A stretch of 6,282 bases of DNA from Pseudomonadota bacterium (GCA_021840785.1 JAKBXD010000112.1:1-6282); one strand, 5' to 3'; positions 1 to 6,272 are shown, numbered from the stretch's first letter. Notes: a model not told the origin generated them from the sequence alone. A program made the numbers and translations.

Positions 1-176
1 AGCTGATCGGATTCGGCATTGAGGCGTGCCGCCTCGGCCAAGTTGCGCTTGCGCAATTCCGCTGCTTCCCGTTGGGCCTGTTTCGCTTTCTCCCGCTCCC
101 ATTGGTCCCGGCCCCAGCCGATCGCCTGACCTATGAGGTTGCCAAAATTGCCGGGGTTATTCGGATCGGTTGCCAT
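1..176 (-). CDS. N-terminal part of a charged, probably coiled-coil protein (partial, runs off left edge)
   Basis: The gene reads leftwards from an ATG at 176-174 and stays open for 58 codons to the window edge, so only the N-terminus is seen. The start is supported by a strong Shine-Dalgarno GGAGGG (complement of 186-191), 9 nt upstream. The protein begins MATDPNNPGN, then has a short Gly/Asn-rich stretch and an apolar patch (about residues 11-21). From residue 22 it becomes a highly charged Glu/Lys/Arg/Ala/Gln-rich segment that looks like the start of a long helix or coiled coil. No catalytic motif, signal peptide or membrane segment is visible. It is divergent from the plus-strand gene at 319 and shares its 142-bp upstream region. 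I do not recognise the family, and Ala/Glu/Arg-rich coiled coils are not diagnostic. The good ribosome binding site and the absence of stops favour a real gene. Confidence 0.7.
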   Translation of the reverse strand, partial: MATDPNNPGNFGNLIGQAIGWGRDQWEREKAKQAQREAAELRKRNLAEAARLNAESDQ

Positions 177-212
177 CGCTGGATGCCCTCCACCAAGGAA
201 AGGAGACTCTTG

Positions 213-247
213 TATACTATACTAGACTGGGTGGGGCGGAAAGGCAA
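213..247 (-). promoter_or_regulatory. Putative sigma70-type promoter for the left-edge gene, in a divergent intergenic region
   Basis: On the minus strand TTGCCT (247-242) and TAGTAT (224-219) are spaced by 17 nt, a fair -35/-10 pair. It would give a leader of roughly 35 nt that includes the GGAGGG ribosome binding site of the gene starting at 176. The core is an overlapping TATAC duplication (TATACTATACT, 213-223), so a plus-strand -10 (TATACT at 213-218 or 218-223) is also possible for the gene at 319, but no good plus-strand -35 is seen. The rest of 177-318 holds no gene. This is pattern matching only. Confidence 0.35.
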
Positions 248-318
248 AAGGCGTCGTCTTCGGCGCATCAAAAGGTAGCCAATCCAAATCCTGCCCCTCA
301 TTGCGCTATAGTGCGGCT

Positions 319-747
319 ATGGGCCATCCCCTTCGTACCCAACTCGTGGAAGCCGCGCTTGCCTGGCAGGAACGCTACGGTATCGCGCCCGCCATTACCG
401 CGGCACTCTCGGAATATGATGCCGCTCATCTCCTGGGCATAACGGATGACGATTATAGCCATTGCATGACGGACCGTACGGCTGTTACGAGAGGCGCTGA
501 CTTCGTCTGGCGCAGTCGCCGCTACCAGATTAAGGCCAACCGGCCGAGCGGAGCACCCAGGAGTCGAGTCACGCTGGTACCAAAGGCCCGCAATTATGAC
601 TGGGACTTTTTGATCTGGATCCTGTATGACCGCGTGTATGCGGTGCAGGAGGCATGGGTATGGGAGGTTACCCCGTACCGCGCAGCCTTTCATGACATGC
701 GACGATTATCCCCTGACGATTATCGTCGTGGGACCCGACTGGCATAA
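319..747 (+). CDS. Small PD-(D/E)XK-like nuclease-fold protein, hypothetical
   Basis: This is a 142-residue cytoplasmic protein. The centre carries Gly59-Ala-Asp61-Phe, an 8-residue turn, then Gln70-Ile-Lys72. This is the D...(E/Q)xK signature of the PD-(D/E)XK fold, with Gln in place of Glu as in Mrr-type enzymes. It continues with the polar NRPSG turn and a Trp/Tyr-rich strand (DWDFLIWILYD, 94-104). The N-terminal half is helical with an ITDDDYSH stretch (41-48), and the C-terminus has an SPDDYR motif (131-136). From memory this resembles a recurring family of stand-alone hypothetical proteins of about this length, but I cannot name it. ATG 319 is preferred; an in-frame TTG at 301 would add six residues. 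Neither start has a clear Shine-Dalgarno, and the frame is closed upstream by a TAG at 223-225. The gene is monocistronic here, with genes of opposite orientation on both sides. The nuclease fold is likely; substrate and role are unknown. Confidence 0.85.
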   Translation: MGHPLRTQLVEAALAWQERYGIAPAITAALSEYDAAHLLGITDDDYSHCMTDRTAVTRGADFVWRSRRYQIKANRPSGAPRSRVTLVPKARNYDWDFLIWILYDRVYAVQEAWVWEVTPYRAAFHDMRRLSPDDYRRGTRLA

Positions 748-945
748 GAATCTATTCCGTGTCATCCTTCCACCATCTTCCGTGATGCGCCCCATTGATT
801 AATAACGCCACCCAACATTCACTGCCACATTCATTTTTTGGTACGCCGCCTGTATGTTCCCGGCGACCTGATTTTCGCCACATCCTGCACCAAGGTATCG
901 CAACTACCGTCTGAATCTTGGCCAACACCCCTTAGCGCTGATACT
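748..945. other. Intergenic gap between convergent genes, no supported gene
   Basis: The 198 bp separate the 3' ends of two convergent genes. No hairpin followed by a U run is convincing on either strand. A GC inverted repeat (CGCCG 844-848, CGGCG 861-865) lies downstream of a T6 run on the plus strand, which is the wrong order for a terminator. A minus-strand frame of 43 codons (883-752) begins with an ATG without a ribosome binding site and is unusually rich in Trp and Cys, so I do not call it. The region contains one copy of the 15-bp inverted repeat that also lies upstream of the ATPase gene. Confidence 0.6.
889..903 (+). repeat. Left copy of a 15-bp inverted repeat flanking the ATPase/TOPRIM gene
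   Basis: ACCAAGGTATCGCAA lies about 45 bp beyond the stop of the large minus-strand gene. Its reverse complement occurs at 2880-2894 with one mismatch (14 of 15), including 11 exact contiguous bases (889-899 against 2884-2894). Chance is possible at this length. A cassette boundary is the alternative. Confidence 0.4.
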
Positions 946-2742
946 TTATGTCTCGGCCAACAATTTGGTGAGTTGGTCTTTGATTTCCAGCAGCGCTCCC
1001 GAGGCATTTTGAGCGAGGGCGCGCGTTAAGGCAACACCATGCTTGACCTTGTCGTATTGTATATTAGCCAAGCGACGGAAGATTTCCGTAAGCAGCTTCG
1101 CTCCATCTACTGTGCGTAATTCCGACTCCGATAAAACTGGCTCGCGGCTCGCCCCTTCACGAATTGGCCTTTGTGCCCATCCCGCAATCACGTTTTCCAC
1201 CTCTTGTTCTCGAATAGACTTGCTCGTAATCTTGGTCAGTATGTCTGCAATTATTTCTGCGTTTAATAGATAATTTTCATACATTCTGCGTTTTAGGAAA
1301 TGTACCTTTCCGGCGGTTTGCTTTTGCAAATCCACACACCGTTGTTCGCTTAATTCCTCCCGATCAAAAAGGAATGCGATAGTGGGTGGCAGGAGGGAAT
1401 ACGTTCCACTTAATTTCGTGTAAATATTGATAATTCGCTGCTTGTCCTTCCTACTAAAATCGCCTGTATTCGCCACAGTTAGGATGGCAGTGCTGACCGA
1501 CTGCCTGGCCACAATATCTCCCAAAATTATAGGGAAACAAGATTCCTCCGTCTTACCCTCAACCCAAAGGATACGATCCATACCGAAGACATCAGAAAGG
1601 CGTACGCCCAAATCAGCAAGAATCATGCGTAGCTCATCTATCTGAGGCTCTCGAATCGACTCAATGAAAGTCTCGTGATCCCGCTTCTCTAACTTCAGGA
1701 TCAAATCCGGCTGGGCCGCAGATAGAACTGACGGAAGATGTGTTGCAATAATGAATTGGTGCTGCCTATATTCGCGTAGAATCTCCAGCAGCTTCCGGGA
1801 CGCGCCTGGGTGGAGAAAACTTTGCGGCTCGTCAACTAGAATCGTTCGTGCATTATCAGAATTTATTGCCACGTAAAGAATCGCCAGAACCTGTCCGAGC
1901 CCAGTACCGCATTCCGAAAGGGGCCTTGCCAGATCAGAGCGCTCCGTAACTGGGTCTATATCCCATACAGTAATAATCACCTGGTTTGCCTGCCCGGGAA
2001 CAACGGCTATGCGCTGAACGTCTGGGAATATTGCTCGCACTTGGCTAATAAGACGCTCAAATCTGCTTGGATTGCTTCCTTGTAGCGTATTCAGGACTTC
2101 AGGAAGGTTTCCCGCATCGGTTCGCAACTCGGTACTTTGCCCAAAGCCGCTTACCGCGACATTCAATCGCTCCGCCCTGAACAAATATATGGTCTGACAA
2201 AGCGCCTTCCCCAACCACGGTATAAACGGTACCGTAGGGCCGCTAGCTACGGATACAGGTGACACGGTCATGGTTTCCTTATCGATTCGTGCTAGAAAAT
2301 TACTACCTCCCGCGGCGAAGTCATCAATCTCTGTCCTCGTTGATGGCTTATTTCCAATCATATGAGTCGTTACCCGAATGCAGCAGCCTTCCTGAACGTA
2401 CCGTGTCAGTGTACTAGCAGTCTCCTCAGGAGACCTATTATCAATATTCTGTAAGGTGAATATTTCAGGTGCCTGCTTTAAAAGGTCATGGATCCTATTT
2501 TTCGACAGCTTAAAACATAGGACAGTGGTGAGTTCTTCCGGATGGTGTACATCTGCAGTCGTATGCGTATTGATAGTGCGGTGGACGGCGCCAGGGGCGG
2601 CGCGTACCGCTATACTCTCAAGTAACGCTGTTTTTCCGACGTTATTCCGTCCGACCACAATGGTCATCGCAGGCGAAATAGACACGTCACCGGTGTCGCG
2701 GACACTCTTATAACCGCGCACACAAATCGAAGCAATTGTCAT
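946..2742 (-). CDS. OLD-like ATP-dependent nuclease: ABC-type ATPase fused to a TOPRIM-like domain
   Basis: This 598-residue protein is probably a stand-alone anti-phage ATPase-nuclease. The ATPase has a Walker A (GRNNVGKT, 31-38), an ABC-like signature (LSECGTGLGQ, 275-284), a Walker B (ILVDEP, 301-306, catalytic Glu305) and a switch His335 (IIATHLPSV). A TOPRIM-like region follows, with Glu395 (WVEGKTE, 393-399), the acidic FDREE strand end (Asp460, Glu462) and an ENYLL motif (489-493). This order is typical of the OLD family and of AAA-plus-DUF4435 proteins such as fused PARIS AriA/AriB. The start ATG has GGAGGG 10 nt upstream (complement of 2753-2758), and the stop is TAA. It is not in an operon: the upstream operon ends in a terminator at 2976-3041, and no UvrD-like helicase (the Gabija partner) is adjacent. 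Sampled lines are more AT-rich than the flanking genes, and inverted repeats lie on both sides, hinting at separate acquisition. The ATPase/TOPRIM assignment is firm; defence function and exact family are inferred. Confidence 0.93.
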   Translation of the reverse strand: MTIASICVRGYKSVRDTGDVSISPAMTIVVGRNNVGKTALLESIAVRAAPGAVHRTINTHTTADVHHPEELTTVLCFKLSKNRIHDLLKQAPEIFTLQNIDNRSPEETASTLTRYVQEGCCIRVTTHMIGNKPSTRTEIDDFAAGGSNFLARIDKETMTVSPVSVASGPTVPFIPWLGKALCQTIYLFRAERLNVAVSGFGQSTELRTDAGNLPEVLNTLQGSNPSRFERLISQVRAIFPDVQRIAVVPGQANQVIITVWDIDPVTERSDLARPLSECGTGLGQVLAILYVAINSDNARTILVDEPQSFLHPGASRKLLEILREYRQHQFIIATHLPSVLSAAQPDLILKLEKRDHETFIESIREPQIDELRMILADLGVRLSDVFGMDRILWVEGKTEESCFPIILGDIVARQSVSTAILTVANTGDFSRKDKQRIINIYTKLSGTYSLLPPTIAFLFDREELSEQRCVDLQKQTAGKVHFLKRRMYENYLLNAEIIADILTKITSKSIREQEVENVIAGWAQRPIREGASREPVLSESELRTVDGAKLLTEIFRRLANIQYDKVKHGVALTRALAQNASGALLEIKDQLTKLLAET

Positions 2743-2969
2743 TTTCCCTACGCCCTCCGTAAAGCCTGAATGTGTGAAATGGTCATAAAGTCGCTACCTG
2801 ATATGGGAAGGTACAACTGAACCTACCTCAGATCATGCAGCTTCGTTGAGTACCGTTTTCTTAGACCGGATTAGTCATCTTGTGATACCTTGGTCGCCGC
2901 CTTTTTTGTTTTCTGCATGACAACAGCCCCGCGCTGACCGAACTCGTCACTCTATAACCGTAGGTTGGT
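2743..2969. other. Upstream region of the ATPase gene, no supported gene
   Basis: This stretch must hold the promoter of the minus-strand ATPase gene, but I find no convincing -35/-10 pair. It includes the GGAGGG ribosome binding site (2753-2758) and the right copy of the 15-bp inverted repeat (2880-2894). A minus-strand micro-frame (ATG at 2918, TAA ending at 2871) would encode the 15-residue MQKTKKAATKVSQDD. The same frame is open upstream only to a TAG about 36 nt before that ATG. It has no good ribosome binding site and could be a leader peptide, a decayed gene end or chance. Confidence 0.5.
2880..2894 (-). repeat. Right copy of the 15-bp inverted repeat flanking the ATPase/TOPRIM gene
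   Basis: The plus strand reads TTGTGATACCTTGGT, the reverse complement of 889-903 except for one base. It lies about 140 bp upstream of the ATPase start codon. Together the two copies bracket the whole gene, but no transposase or recombinase is present to explain them. Confidence 0.4.
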
Positions 2970-3048
2970 CTCGACAAAAAAAGGTGGGGCGGGCGTTTTG
3001 GGGGGCTCGCCCCCTATCTCCTATTTGTCGCACGCCCCCACTCGACAA
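2970..3048. repeat. Palindrome-rich element bounded by 8-bp direct repeats CTCGACAA
   Basis: CTCGACAA occurs at 2970-2977 and again at 3041-3048, enclosing about 63 bp that are almost entirely inverted repeats. The complementary hexamer TTGTCG at 3025-3030 can also pair with CGACAA at 3043-3048 or 2972-2977, so alternative folds exist. The layout resembles a small palindromic dispersed element (REP/MITE-like) that also serves as a terminator. Only one copy is visible here, so dispersal cannot be judged. Confidence 0.35.
2976..3041 (-). terminator. Intrinsic terminator of the DUF2130 operon: nested GC hairpin plus U7
   Basis: Read on the minus strand, an outer stem pairs 3041-3029 with 2995-2984. 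It is nearly all G:C, with one bulge (3035) and one mismatch (2992/3032). An inner 5-bp G:C stem (3001-3005 with 3010-3014, 4-nt loop) sits inside its loop. The outer stem is followed by CC (2983 and the stem end) and a run of seven U (2982-2976). It begins 45 nt beyond the stop of the gene at 3087-4379, as expected for termination of that operon before the ATPase gene. The long, two-tier stem is unusual for a simple terminator. Confidence 0.8.
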
Positions 3049-3086
3049 TGCGGCCTGGCAAGGCACGAGTTTTTCATCTCGAAGAC

Positions 3087-4379
3087 TTAGCTTCCCTCGC
3101 CTTCATCCTCAGGCCCCGGCAACGCCGCCAGACTCAAACCCTCTATTTCCTGCAGGGTCTTGCCGGCTATGCCCTGCAGGTCCCCATACATGCCCACCGT
3201 GGCACCCATCACACGCTCAATTTGCACTTCACGTTTGGCCCACTGCTTCATGATGGCTTTGCGTTCCTTATCCAGGTCTTCCTTCATGGACGAGAAAGCC
3301 TCCACGATGGCTTCTACACGATGCCGAAATCGCGGGCCGGTCAGATATTCGTACACCATTTCGGTCTTTGTCTGCTGGCCCTCGTTGACCTGTCGGGCCA
3401 TGCTGACCTGCATCAATGAATGACGCATCACCGTGGCCACCGCCAGCGCGGCCCGCGGGCTCGTGACCCAGACGCCATCGATCGTGTCGAAGGTTTCGAC
3501 GCCCTTTGGAAGAGCTTGGCTCACGAGGACCGATATTTCCGCCTTGGCGGCCCGTTGATCGTCGCGGAGCTTAGCGAGCCACCCGTCGCTCCAGTTTTTT
3601 GTGCGCTTCGACTCCCAAAGGATGGCGCCACATGGCTGACCCGCCTGGCTAACGACCTTCTGAACGACATCGCCACCAAACTCTCCTTTCGCCACGGGCT
3701 CAATCGAATCAAAGGGAAACTTGGCTCGCAGCAGATTTTCGAGATCGAGTTCCTGCACTTCACCCTGCAGCTGCTGCGACCCCTGCTCGGCCCGGCGCTT
3801 GAGATCCTCGATTTGTTTCTGCATGGCGAGAATGGTATTTTCCTTTTCCATCACCTTGAGTTTCTGTTCTTCCTCCGCTTCTTTTTTCGCTTCTTGCCGA
3901 GTCACGGCAAGGCCCTCTTGTATGCGCTTCTGGACCGTCAGATCCAATTCCCGCTTCGCATCATCCAGTTCGCGTTGCTTTCTTATCAGATCGGCCTGCG
4001 CCTTTTGCGCTTCGGCCAGTTTTTCATCGCGTACCTTGAGCACTTCCTGCAGTTCCGCCAGTTCGTGTACTTTCGCGTCAAACTCCGCAGCACTGGCAAT
4101 TTTCGCCTTCCTGGCCTCTTCGGCCATAATGCGGGCTCGCTCGGTCTTCAGTTCGGCGGCTACCTGGTCCGCCACCTGGCTATCGAGCGTGCGTTTCGCC
4201 TCCAAAAGCTGTTTTTCTTTCTCATGGATGCCCTGCTCGCGTTCGGCGACTTCTGCGTCTTTTTGCTGGAGCCGTTGCTCATACTGTTGACGGGTAGCGG
4301 CAATAAGAGGTGCGGCGAGCGACTCCGTCAGCCGAATTTCGGTCTTGCAATTCGGGCATATGATTGTTGGTTCTGGCAT
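3087..4379 (-). CDS. DUF2130 family protein: coiled coil plus nuclease-like domain
   Basis: This is a 430-residue cytoplasmic protein. It opens with a single CPNC pair (Cys8, Cys11), half of a zinc-ribbon-like motif. A long Lys/Glu/Gln/Ala-rich coiled coil follows (about 30-205), then the conserved DUF2130 core: ELDLENLLRAKFPFDSIEPV (210-229), GGDVVQKV (235-242) and ILWESKRTKNWSDGWL (253-268). Asp237 with Glu256-Ser-Lys258 forms a D...ExK arrangement consistent with the PD-(D/E)XK nuclease fold. A second helical segment (about 355-415) ends in an acidic tail. The start ATG has AGGGGG about 6 nt upstream (complement of 4386-4391), and the stop is TAA. It is the last gene of a minus-strand operon, 36 nt after the gene at 4416-5867, and is followed by a strong terminator. 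Family membership is confident from motifs. Biological role is unknown; cleavage of nucleic acid is inferred from the motif. Confidence 0.93.
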   Translation of the reverse strand: MPEPTIICPNCKTEIRLTESLAAPLIAATRQQYEQRLQQKDAEVAEREQGIHEKEKQLLEAKRTLDSQVADQVAAELKTERARIMAEEARKAKIASAAEFDAKVHELAELQEVLKVRDEKLAEAQKAQADLIRKQRELDDAKRELDLTVQKRIQEGLAVTRQEAKKEAEEEQKLKVMEKENTILAMQKQIEDLKRRAEQGSQQLQGEVQELDLENLLRAKFPFDSIEPVAKGEFGGDVVQKVVSQAGQPCGAILWESKRTKNWSDGWLAKLRDDQRAAKAEISVLVSQALPKGVETFDTIDGVWVTSPRAALAVATVMRHSLMQVSMARQVNEGQQTKTEMVYEYLTGPRFRHRVEAIVEAFSSMKEDLDKERKAIMKQWAKREVQIERVMGATVGMYGDLQGIAGKTLQEIEGLSLAALPGPEDEGEGS

Positions 4380-4415
4380 CCCTGTCCCCCTTTCTTCACT
4401 CAGAGCACCGTAACG

Positions 4416-5867
4416 TCAGAATGCATCATTTCGGTTCCGAAAAAGGCTCCGAATCCCCGCCGAAATCGATGCTTGAGTATCAGGAATGCACGCCTTTATG
4501 TGATCGAATACTCTATTCGAATCCGGCACGGATGGGGCTCCTTCCAACAACTCCTGAATATCCTCTGCGCATAAAACCGCAATATTGGCCTTACCGGCAT
4601 TTTCCCTGTCACCAACCGCGCCTTCGCGGGATACCATGCTCACCAAAACCATCTGAATTTCTGGCACTCCAGAGCCACTCGCCTCCAACTTTTTTCTAAT
4701 ATCTAGGGCTCTCTGGGCCAATTTCCCAAATTTCCCTTTGTTATCCAAGGGCCCTGTCGTGCATTCCACGGCCAATATATTTCCATTGTCACTCAGAGCC
4801 ACGAGATCGGGAGCATCCCGGATCACGCGACTCATCGTAAACGGCAAGAGTGAGAATCCCAAAAATCCCAATAACAGGGCAACGCCCGCCTCAAACTCAC
4901 GGGCGTCATTCTTTTTCGCTCCATTGTCTTGAAGGAGGAGGCTCTCAAGTACAGCGACGTCTGTGGCCACGGCTTCGTACACCTTATAGCGGACGTTAGC
5001 GGATCCTGTTAGATCCGCAAACTTGAATTCATGTAGTCCAATTCCACAGTAACTGAGGTAGACCTGCGCCATGAGCGCCCCTTTTACGGGGATGTAAGAC
5101 ATCCCTTGACGCCCCTCACCATCAATCGTCCATTCCCACTCGGACCCCTCACAACTTCCTCTATGGATAACGCCGTTACGGTCCCAGATTCGATAACCCG
5201 CCCGCCACCGCGTTGGATCAGTGTCTTTTCCTACCACACATCCGATTCTCACCTCCCCGTTATCGAATCCGGATTGCTCACTGATATGGCCTGGCGCTTC
5301 AGCGATCAACTGCAACATCGCGCTATTTCCGTACTGAAATTCTCCCTGGAGCCCGCACTCGTCACATAAGTCCTTCAGCGAGTGAAACGGCACCGTGGCG
5401 GATCGGAGCTCCCAGTCCAAGTCCGACAAGGCATTTGGGTCGTGCACCGTCTCGCCAATCACAATCAAAGTTGGCGAACGCGGACCACTGGATATATGGG
5501 GCGGAAAAAAATGATTAAAGGTTACGCTAAGCGACCCTCCTTCGCGATTGGGTAAGATCACTTCACGCTCGACGCCCGGCATTTTTCCTTGAAGGGCATA
5601 TTCAATGCTCTGATCGACAGGGCACAATGCGGCGGTTGCCATTCCTCGGTCAGCGACAATATGTTCGCTTTCAAAATGGAATTCCTTGACCGTAATGTTT
5701 GTGGCCATGGTTATCCACTGGACTCGACCCGTGATAAGTCTGAAACCGGATGGCGTCCTAAGCGCGACGTAGGCATAAATAGCCGCTTCGTATGTCTCAT
5801 GCCAAGGCCCAATGAGCTCCTTAAAGCGCTCGGCTGGGGTGTGTACGCGATCCTGTGCCTCCACCAT
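4416..5867 (-). CDS. Protein with C-terminal restriction-endonuclease-like domain, N-terminus of unknown function
   Basis: This is a 483-residue protein. Residues 1-310 match nothing I recognise: a mixed alpha/beta region with a Trp-rich stretch (WRAGYRIWDRNG, 221-232; WEWTIDGEG, 244-252) and no signal peptide or membrane segment. Residues 324-410 look like a restriction-endonuclease fold: a helix FEAGVALLLGFLGF (325-338), Pro353-Asp354 (DAPDLVA), a strand ILAVECT (364-370) with Glu368, then a KGKFGKLAQRA helix (377-387) and a strand IQMVLVSM (404-411). The usual ExK lysine is replaced by Thr370; Lys377, Lys379 or Lys382 could substitute. The start ATG follows the upstream stop by 6 nt, and a weak AGGG (5877-5880) lies 9 nt upstream, overlapping that stop codon, which suggests translational coupling. 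The stop is TGA. It sits between a small helical protein and DUF2130 in one operon. A DNA-targeting role is inferred; it could also be a catalytically dead binding protein. Confidence 0.87.
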   Translation of the reverse strand: MVEAQDRVHTPAERFKELIGPWHETYEAAIYAYVALRTPSGFRLITGRVQWITMATNITVKEFHFESEHIVADRGMATAALCPVDQSIEYALQGKMPGVEREVILPNREGGSLSVTFNHFFPPHISSGPRSPTLIVIGETVHDPNALSDLDWELRSATVPFHSLKDLCDECGLQGEFQYGNSAMLQLIAEAPGHISEQSGFDNGEVRIGCVVGKDTDPTRWRAGYRIWDRNGVIHRGSCEGSEWEWTIDGEGRQGMSYIPVKGALMAQVYLSYCGIGLHEFKFADLTGSANVRYKVYEAVATDVAVLESLLLQDNGAKKNDAREFEAGVALLLGFLGFSLLPFTMSRVIRDAPDLVALSDNGNILAVECTTGPLDNKGKFGKLAQRALDIRKKLEASGSGVPEIQMVLVSMVSREGAVGDRENAGKANIAVLCAEDIQELLEGAPSVPDSNRVFDHIKACIPDTQASISAGIRSLFRNRNDAF

Positions 5868-5873
5868 TCGCAG

Positions 5874-6272
5874 TTACCCTATTCTCTGGGGCCGTTCCCA
5901 ACCGGACGCCAGATCCGCACGCAACCGATCCACAAGATAGGCCAAATCCCGTGAATCTCCGTCAAGGGCTCCCCTCCCCTCGAGCGCACCGCGGTCACAG
6001 GCCCCTTCATCGACTCGGATCCAGAAGCGTACGGCCTCAATCTTGCGCCATTCGGCAGGGTTCAGGTTTTCATCCGGGGCGGGCGTGAGGGCTCGCAAGA
6101 GCGCCACACGCCATAATAAGGGCCATGCCACCAAAGGGACACGCGCTGCGATCTGGCTCCGAATCTGCCGCAGGAGTCTATCGCTCTCTGCGATCCGCGC
6201 ATTGACGACCGCCTCCGGGCCCACCACTGGCCCCCTATCCGTGGTCACTGGGTGAGGCGTCTCGCTTACCAT
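5874..6272 (-). CDS. Hypothetical small helical protein, first visible gene of the operon (start uncertain)
   Basis: The product is 132 residues from the ATG at 6272-6270. The frame stays open for three more codons to the window edge and no Shine-Dalgarno is seen in the 10 nt upstream, so the true start may lie outside the window. The protein is Arg/Ala/Asp-rich and probably mostly helical. A segment at 24-44 carries several Arg residues, an apolar Trp/Leu/Val stretch follows (45-59, with Arg55 inside, so unlikely to be membrane-spanning), then a Pro-rich turn (PAPDENLNPAEW, 64-75) and a charged C-terminal helix (107-122). No catalytic motif is visible and I do not recognise the family. Stop TAA (5876-5874) is 6 nt before the next start, indicating one operon and a functional link with the nuclease-like gene. 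An adaptor or regulatory partner is possible but unproven. Confidence 0.75.
   Translation of the reverse strand: MVSETPHPVTTDRGPVVGPEAVVNARIAESDRLLRQIRSQIAARVPLVAWPLLWRVALLRALTPAPDENLNPAEWRKIEAVRFWIRVDEGACDRGALEGRGALDGDSRDLAYLVDRLRADLASGWERPQRIG

Noticed and set aside
230..239. GGTGGGGCGG shared with 2983-2992 in the terminator element
   Set aside because: Ten bases of low-complexity G-rich sequence with unrelated flanks; not enough to claim a second element copy.
251..266. A small hairpin (GCGTCG/CGGCGC) in the leader of the gene at 319
   Set aside because: Six pairs including a G-U wobble, no U tract and no similarity to a known riboswitch; too weak to call.
298..693. A 131-codon minus-strand frame opposite the small nuclease gene
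   Set aside because: The plus-strand frame carries the coherent D...QxK motif and conserved-looking C-terminus, while this frame has no recognisable feature.
700..728. A hairpin (700-710 with 718-728, one mismatch) at the 3' end of the small nuclease gene as a terminator
   Set aside because: It lies inside the coding region, arises from two GACGATTATC copies encoding the SPDDYR stretch, and has no U run after it.
838..1029. A 63-codon plus-strand frame
   Set aside because: It overlaps the C-terminal coding end of the ATPase gene on the other strand and has no motif or ribosome binding site.
946..2742. Gabija system (GajA)
   Set aside because: The ATPase/TOPRIM architecture fits, but the required UvrD-like helicase partner is absent on both sides.
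3420..4574. A 384-codon open plus-strand frame, and a Ser/Arg-rich 189-codon frame at 3721-4290
   Set aside because: Both lie antisense to the DUF2130 coiled coil. The Phe/Leu-rich and Ser/Arg-rich translations are what the reverse complement of Glu/Lys/Gln-rich codons gives, and no ribosome binding site or family motif is seen.
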